A stretch of 40,745 nucleotides of DNA, taken from Polyangiaceae bacterium (GTDB taxonomy: Bacteria; Myxococcota_A; Polyangia; Polyangiales; Polyangiaceae). The notes beneath the pieces are model-generated. The model did not search any database, was not told the DNA's origin, and saw only the letters and a program-made list of their open reading frames with translations. Made by a program: the position numbers and the translations under genes. The stretch covers positions 1 through 40,745 of the forward strand of contig JADLFU010000233.1 in assembly GCA_020849655.1 (NCBI GenBank), given 5' to 3'. Below are positions 34,161-40,745 of the stretch, in pieces (the stretch's first letter is position 1; each line of letters opens with the position of its first letter).

Positions 34161-35324
34161 TCACGCGATCGCGGGCGCCGCGGCGTCGCCGAAGGCGCGG
34201 CGCTCGACCTCGAGCTCGACCTCGCCCTGCGTGGTCTCCGCGTCGAGGAACCTCCGCCACTCGTGCTTGTCGCGCGTGAGCCCGCAGTACGCGTTGAAGA
34301 TGCGCTCGAACACCTCGCCCTGCATCGCCGCCGTCGGCTTGTCGATGAAGCCGGCGCGCGTCGAGAGCGTCGCCACCTTGCGCATGACGGAGCCGGCGAA
34401 GTCGAACGCGTCGACGCCGAGGACGGCGAGGTGCGGCTCGATCAGCATCACGAGCGGCAACGTGGGCAGCACCATCTTCAGCCGCCGCACGCGCCCGCGG
34501 ACGCTCGCGCGCTCGCGCCGGCTCATCGGGAACTCGTTGAAGTACGCGACCGGCAGCGCGGTGTGGCGGCTCTCGTCGAGGTGGAACAGCCGCAGCACCT
34601 CGAGCCCGGGCAGCGTCGAGAGCATCCCGAAGATGCTGAGCGCGATGCTCTCGACCATCACGTTCATCCCGAAGAACCTGTCGAGCCCCTCGGCCTTCAG
34701 CGTCCCCTCGAGCAGGAGGTACTCCCAGGCGCTCTGGCGGGGCACCTCGACGCCGAACGCCTGCACGAGCTCGCGCATGACGACGAAGTGCTTCGCCTCC
34801 TCGAGCACCTGCATCGTCAGCGCGGCGCGCGCGCCCGTGCTCTGCACGCGCGTGAGCAGGCTCGCGGACACGAGCCACGCGTACGCCTCGCCGTGCCCGA
34901 TGGCCGACAGGACGCCGACGACGGCGCGCTTCTGCTCGAGCGTGTACTCGCGGTCGAGCAGCGCGCGGAACTCGGCGCTCGTGATGCGCGCGCGCGCCGC
35001 GCGCTCGCCGTCGGTCAGGCTGCGCTCGGCGAGATCGGTGAGCTCGCGCTCGTGCGGGTTGCTGTCGCGAAAGCTCGACCACGGCGCGGCGACCTCCGCC
35101 TTCCACAGCAGGCGCAGGCTCTTGTCGTAGAGCTTGCGGCGCATCGCGTCCGCGGGGCCGCCGATGAACTCGTAGTTCACGTCGTCGTAGGCCGCGGCCC
35201 TGCCGCCGAGCCCCAGCGACTGGAGCCACGCGTCGCGGCCTCGGACGACGCGGTTCACCACGCGCTCCACGGCCTCGTTGATCTTCACTGCACGATCGTT
35301 GATGGGGAGCGCTTGGACTTGCAT
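34161..35324 (-). CDS. Ferritin-like diiron protein
   Basis: 387 residues from ATG 35324; another ATG 48 bases upstream is in frame, but the added residues look non-coding, and a TAGCCT motif lies 13 bases before 35324. The diiron four-helix pattern is complete: Glu146 (GHGEAYAW), ExxH at 176/179 (LEEAKHF), Glu225 (MVESIAL) and ExxH at 251/254 (LDESRHT). Overall it resembles R2-like/AurF-like oxygenases or membrane-associated ferritin-like proteins, without a clear subfamily. The helix-rich body lacks a signal peptide. Likely an O2-activating oxidase or oxygenase; the substrate cannot be told from context. Confidence 0.82.
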   Translation of the reverse strand: MQVQALPINDRAVKINEAVERVVNRVVRGRDAWLQSLGLGGRAAAYDDVNYEFIGGPADAMRRKLYDKSLRLLWKAEVAAPWSSFRDSNPHERELTDLAERSLTDGERAARARITSAEFRALLDREYTLEQKRAVVGVLSAIGHGEAYAWLVSASLLTRVQSTGARAALTMQVLEEAKHFVVMRELVQAFGVEVPRQSAWEYLLLEGTLKAEGLDRFFGMNVMVESIALSIFGMLSTLPGLEVLRLFHLDESRHTALPVAYFNEFPMSRRERASVRGRVRRLKMVLPTLPLVMLIEPHLAVLGVDAFDFAGSVMRKVATLSTRAGFIDKPTAAMQGEVFERIFNAYCGLTRDKHEWRRFLDAETTQGEVELEVERRAFGDAAAPAIA

Positions 35325-35381
35325 GCCGGCAAGGCTAGGCGCCGCGCGCCGCCGCGCATTGACCGGGGTCATCCACGCGCG

Positions 35382-36113
35382 TCAGCGCGCTCGCGCCGTG
35401 TGCAGCGCCGCCACGGCGTCGAGATCGAACCCCGCGTTCGGCGGCTCGCCCTTCGACGACAGATCGCGGATCTTCACGTAGCGCGCGCGCGCGACCCCGA
35501 GGTCGCCGAGGTCGAACGGATCCCCGCCCGCCTTCGCCGGATCGTACGGCAGCGGCGTCTGGGGCGTCGCCCACACGACGCGCCAGCCGGCGCACGACGA
35601 CGTCATGTAGCTCGCGGGCACACAGGGGAAGGCGCGCCAGCTCACGCCGTCCTCGCTCACGCTCACCTCCCCGAGCTCCTTGTAAGGAATGTTCTCATCG
35701 CCGCCGACCCAGAACGGGTTCTCGAACACGATGAAGTCCGGTCCGGGGCCGTCGACGAGATCGTCCGCGCCGAACCCGAGGACGATCTCGCCGCCCGCGC
35801 CGAGCGACAGCACGTCGAGGCTCCCCTGGCCTGAGCCGTTGCCGTGCGGAGGCCCCGCGACGACGCCGGGCAGCTGGTCGGCGCCGTAGCCCGCGCCCTC
35901 GCCGGCCGTGAAGGACACGACCTCGGTCGCGAACCCCTCCACGGGCGCGCCCGCTGCCCCTGCGCCCGTCGCGCTCGCCCCGGCCGCGCCCGCGACGCCC
36001 CCCGCGCCCGCGCCGCCCGTCGTCGAGGAGGGGTGGGCCGCGTCGCCGTCTGCGTCGGCGCCACAAGCGAACATGCAACAACAGAGGGATACAGTGAAGC
36101 ACAGCCGATGCAT
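35382..36113 (-). CDS. Surface lipoprotein under a cobalamin riboswitch (candidate B12-acquisition protein)
   Basis: 243 residues, ATG with GGAGGAAGG eight bases upstream. The signal MHRLCFTVSLCCCMFAC puts a lipidated Cys at 17; a short Gly/Ala linker follows. The single beta-rich domain begins VVSFTAGEGAGYGADQLPGV and continues GEIVLGFGADDLVDGPGPDF, FENPFWVGG, SVSEDGVSWRAFPC, then RYVKIRDLS and GFDLDAVAAL at the end. The pattern is seen in proteins annotated only as cell surface protein. Its leader is a cobalamin riboswitch, so it is predicted to be made when B12 is scarce, which points to corrinoid capture at the cell surface, analogous in role (not sequence) to BtuG/BtuH lipoproteins. No TonB receptor is in the window. 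Confidence 0.82.
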   Translation of the reverse strand: MHRLCFTVSLCCCMFACGADADGDAAHPSSTTGGAGAGGVAGAAGASATGAGAAGAPVEGFATEVVSFTAGEGAGYGADQLPGVVAGPPHGNGSGQGSLDVLSLGAGGEIVLGFGADDLVDGPGPDFIVFENPFWVGGDENIPYKELGEVSVSEDGVSWRAFPCVPASYMTSSCAGWRVVWATPQTPLPYDPAKAGGDPFDLGDLGVARARYVKIRDLSSKGEPPNAGFDLDAVAALHTARAR

Positions 36114-36157
36114 CGAGGTGACCTTCCTCCGCGAGGCTCGCGCGGACGTGGGGGTGG

Positions 36158-36340
36158 ATCGCTCGTCGGGTCTTCTGGCTCACGGTTCGACTGACGCTTC
36201 GAGCGCCTTCCCCGCAGACTGCGCGAGTGGCAGAGGCTCGAAGCCCCCCGTTCACAGCGGCGGCTCCGCGCCGGATTCGCACCGGCTTCCCCGGGTGACC
36301 ACGCCGTCACCCCGAGCGAGCCTGGCTCGTCGCGCCGACC
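36158..36340 (-). ncRNA. Cobalamin (B12) riboswitch
   Basis: Reading minus, the conserved core appears in order: GGGGAAGCCGGTGCGAATCC (about 36293-36274), GCGCGGAGCCGCCGCTGTGA (about 36270-36251), the B12-box region GCCACTCGCGCAGTC then GGGGAAGGCGC (about 36232-36206), and the 3' element GTGAGCCAGAAGACCCG (about 36184-36168). The upstream part GGGGTGACGGCGTGG forms the 5' arm. It ends about 45 bases before the start of the lipoprotein gene at 36113, whose GGAGG site could be sequestered on ligand binding. Boundaries are approximate. Confidence 0.9.
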
Positions 36341-36397
36341 GGCCGCAGATGCAAGCGCATTCGGCGCGCGCCCGCGCTCCCCGCCGCGACGATGTGC

Positions 36398-36412
36398 TAG
36401 CGTCCGCGCCTC
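36398..36412 (+). promoter_or_regulatory. TAGC-type -10-like motif before the outer-membrane protein gene
   Basis: TGTGCTAGCGTCC is located so that TAG is 15 bases ahead of the ATG at 36413; no Shine-Dalgarno lies between. The same layout occurs at 38248 (TTGCTAGCTG, 16 bases before ATG 38264). No clear -35 is visible. Confidence 0.35.
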
Positions 36413-37237
36413 ATGCCAGCCCTTCGCTTCGCGCCGCGCGCGATCGTCCTCGTCCTCGGGTGCGCCTCGGTCGGCCTCGCCCAGGGCGCTCCCCAGCAGC
36501 CGCCGCCCGGGTACCAGCAGCCGCCGCCCGGGTACCAGCAGCCCCCGCCCGGGTACCAGCAGCCGCCGCCCGGGTACCAGCAGCCCCCGCCCGGATACCA
36601 GCAGCCGCCGCCTGGGTACGGTCCTCCGCCTCCTGCGTATGGTCCTCCGCCTCCCGGCTACGCCCCCCCGCCGGTCGACCCGACCGCGCGCCGGCACGAC
36701 GGCTTCTACTTGCGGCTGGGCATCGGCGGCGGCTCCGGCAAGGTGACGTCGCACATCAGCGGACCGGGCGGCTCGCTCGACGCGAAGTACACCGGGTCGG
36801 GCTCCAGCTTCGAGCTGATGCTGGGCGGCACCGTCGGCTCGGGCGTCGTGATCGGCGGAGGGTTCGTCGGACAGAACCTCACCGATCCCAAGGTGACGGT
36901 CTCCGGGTCGAGCAGCCTCTCGACCACCGCGAGCGGCAGCCTCGGCGTGGTGGTGCTCGGGCCGCTGGTCGACTGGTTCTTCGACCCTCACGGCGGCGCC
37001 CACCTCGGCGCGATGATCGGCTCGGGCGCCATCGGCCTCTCCGACGGCAATGACAAGTCGTCCACCGGGCTCGGCGCGGCGCTGTGGGGCGGCTACGACT
37101 TCTGGGTCGGCAACCAGTGGTCGATCGGCCCGGAGCTGCGCGTGACGACAGTGAACGGAAAGCGCGAGTTCTTCGGGCTCCGGGCCGAGGACAAGGCCAC
37201 TGTCATCCAGCTGTCGTTCACTGGGCTCTACCACTGA
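36413..37237 (+). CDS. Outer-membrane beta-barrel-type protein with QQPPPGY repeats
   Basis: 274 residues, ATG. Residues 1-24 are a signal peptide (cleavage near VGLA-QGA). Residues 28-69 are six perfect copies of the 7-mer QQPPPGY, then GPPPPAY, GPPPPGY and APPPV. The C-terminal 190 residues alternate glycine and small residues with aromatic ends (FYLRLGIGGGSGKVTS, FELMLGGTVGSGVVIGGGFV, AALWGGYDFWVGNQWSIGPE, VIQLSFTGLYH), as expected of an 8- to 10-strand porin-like barrel. The Pro/Tyr/Gln segment would lie in the periplasm. Function unknown. Confidence 0.8.
   Translation: MPALRFAPRAIVLVLGCASVGLAQGAPQQPPPGYQQPPPGYQQPPPGYQQPPPGYQQPPPGYQQPPPGYGPPPPAYGPPPPGYAPPPVDPTARRHDGFYLRLGIGGGSGKVTSHISGPGGSLDAKYTGSGSSFELMLGGTVGSGVVIGGGFVGQNLTDPKVTVSGSSSLSTTASGSLGVVVLGPLVDWFFDPHGGAHLGAMIGSGAIGLSDGNDKSSTGLGAALWGGYDFWVGNQWSIGPELRVTTVNGKREFFGLRAEDKATVIQLSFTGLYH
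36494..36619 (+). repeat. Six 21-bp repeats encoding QQPPPGY
   Basis: cagcagccgccgcccgggtac is repeated six times with only third-position changes (ccg/ccc, ggg/gga). Near-identity between units suggests recent expansion and likely length variation between strains. Confidence 0.9.
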
Positions 37238-37243
37238 CGGGCC

Positions 37244-38182
37244 GTGAGCCCGCTCGATCCGCCCCGCGGGCTCGTCGACTCGTCCCCCGAGGGGCTCGCG
37301 GTCGCGCGCGTGCTGCGCATCGAGCGGGGGCACGCGGAGGTGTGGCTCGACGGCGACGCGCGCCTGTTGCCTGTCTCGAAGAAGCAGCTGCGCGCGTGCC
37401 AGCCGGTGACGGGCGACTGGGCGCACGTCGACGTCGCGCGCGGGGTCGTCACCGGCCTCGCGCCGCGCGCGACCTGCCTGCGACGCCGGGCCCCGGCCGC
37501 GCGCGGCGGCGACCAGGCGGTCGTCGCGAACTTCGACGTCGCGCTCATCGTGATGGGCCTCGACGGTGATTTCTCCATCCGCCGCGCGGAGCGCTACGCC
37601 GCGCTCGTCGCGACGAGCGGCGCCGACGCGGTCGTCCTCCTCACGAAGGCGGCCTCGGTCACGCTCGCGAAGGAGGCGGTCGCCGCGGTCGCGGACGCCG
37701 TCGGCGACGCGCCCGTGCACGCGATCGACGTCGTCGCCGGCGTCGGGCTCGAGGTCGCCCGCCGCGCGCTCGGGCGCCGGGTGGGCGTCGTCATCGGCTC
37801 GTCCGGCGCGGGCAAATCCACGCTCACGAACCACCTGCTCGGCGAGGCGCACCAGCCGACGCGCGAGGTGCGCGCGCGCGACTCGCGCGGACGCCACACG
37901 ACGGTGCGGCGCGAGCTGTTCCTGCTGCCGGGCGGCGGCGCGATCATCGACACGCCCGGCCTGCGCGAGGTGGGGCTCGCCGACGACGCCGACCTCGACG
38001 ACGCGTTCGCCGATCTCGCGGGCCTGGCCGCCGGGTGCCGGTTCGGTGACTGTCGCCACGAGTCCGAGCCCGGCTGCGCGGTGCGCGTCGCCGTCGACGA
38101 GGGCGCGCTCGCCGAGAGCCGCGTCGAGGCGTGGCGCAGGTTGCGCGAGGAGCGGGCGACGTCGCAGCGCCGCGGCCGGTAG
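37244..38182 (+). CDS. rsgA: RsgA-type circularly permuted GTPase (30S ribosome maturation)
   Basis: 312 residues, GTG start. An N-terminal OB-like region (about 18-80) precedes a permuted GTPase: G4 position LLTKAAS (131-138), P-loop GSSGAGKST (185-193), Thr in RGRHTTVRRE, and DTPGLRE (236-242). The zinc knuckle is exact: Cys265-x4-Cys270-x-His272-x5-Cys278. RsgA releases from and checks the 30S subunit. Unusually, the guanine-specificity motif NKxD reads TKAA, losing the Asp. The gene starts 6 bases after the previous stop, so it may be cotranscribed. A paralogue of altered nucleotide preference is possible. Confidence 0.88.
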   Translation: MSPLDPPRGLVDSSPEGLAVARVLRIERGHAEVWLDGDARLLPVSKKQLRACQPVTGDWAHVDVARGVVTGLAPRATCLRRRAPAARGGDQAVVANFDVALIVMGLDGDFSIRRAERYAALVATSGADAVVLLTKAASVTLAKEAVAAVADAVGDAPVHAIDVVAGVGLEVARRALGRRVGVVIGSSGAGKSTLTNHLLGEAHQPTREVRARDSRGRHTTVRRELFLLPGGGAIIDTPGLREVGLADDADLDDAFADLAGLAAGCRFGDCRHESEPGCAVRVAVDEGALAESRVEAWRRLREERATSQRRGR

Positions 38183-38263
38183 CCGCGCCCGCGGCCCACG
38201 GAGCGCGCGATCGACACACGGCGCGTGCCCCGACGCCGGGGATTTGCTAGCTGCCCCGCTCCC

Positions 38264-40745
<2,482 letters not shown>

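Overview
The window is very GC-rich DNA (most third codon positions are G or C), densely coded on both strands. It reads as the chromosome of a myxobacterium, probably in or near the Polyangiales (Sorangium/Polyangium type). The grounds are several lipoproteins with a lipobox Cys followed by a long Gly/Ala/Ser-rich low-complexity linker, a giant Ser/Thr kinase with the HRD-x-SPQN loop plus AAA and TPR modules, DUF4388/PEGA signalling proteins, CHAD and TerB-like proteins, and no plasmid, phage or transposase genes. This assignment is inference; no rRNA or other marker gene lies in the window.

Layout. 1-2.6 kb: a tandem pair of minus-strand surface lipoproteins; the left copy is broken by an in-frame TAG while its reading frame stays intact beyond it. 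2.8-7 kb: a lipoprotein, then a tightly coupled RNase J / CHAD / membrane coiled-coil operon. 7-8.7 kb: patatin-like phospholipase and a TerB-like protein on minus. 8.8-11.5 kb: a second TerB-like gene coupled to 5-oxoprolinase genes pxpA and a fused pxpB-pxpC. 11.5-20.4 kb: an FG-GAP lipoprotein, an SRPBCC+DUF5995 fusion, a six-module response regulator and a sulfatase-fold lipoprotein that lacks catalytic residues. 20.4-21.2 kb: a small, lower-GC scar where an excisionase-type HTH gene is cut and joined to a decayed lipoprotein gene. 21.3-25.2 kb: acyl-CoA dehydrogenase and GMC oxidoreductase, each preceded by palindromes. 25.2-28.4 kb: DUF423 membrane protein, FHA-GAF-adenylate cyclase, and a divergent ArsA-like ATPase. 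28.4-32.3 kb: a 1278-residue kinase/pseudo-cyclase/AAA/TPR protein. 32.5-33 kb: a frameshifted kinase-like relic. 33-35.3 kb: an exported alpha/beta-hydrolase-like protein and a ferritin-like diiron protein. 35.4-36.4 kb: a lipoprotein preceded by a cobalamin riboswitch. 36.4-40.7 kb: a repeat-rich outer-membrane-type protein, an RsgA-type GTPase and a B12-binding-type radical SAM/DUF2344 fusion that runs off the right edge.

The most useful leads are the cobalamin riboswitch placed in front of an uncharacterised surface lipoprotein (a candidate B12-capture component), the signalling proteins that carry inactive copies of enzyme domains (pseudo-cyclase, pseudo-sulfatase, degenerate receiver), the tandem perfect palindromes controlling the acyl-CoA dehydrogenase, and the two genes interrupted by TAG. 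Short runs of AT-ending codons inside otherwise GC-saturated genes recur at least four times and have no obvious explanation.
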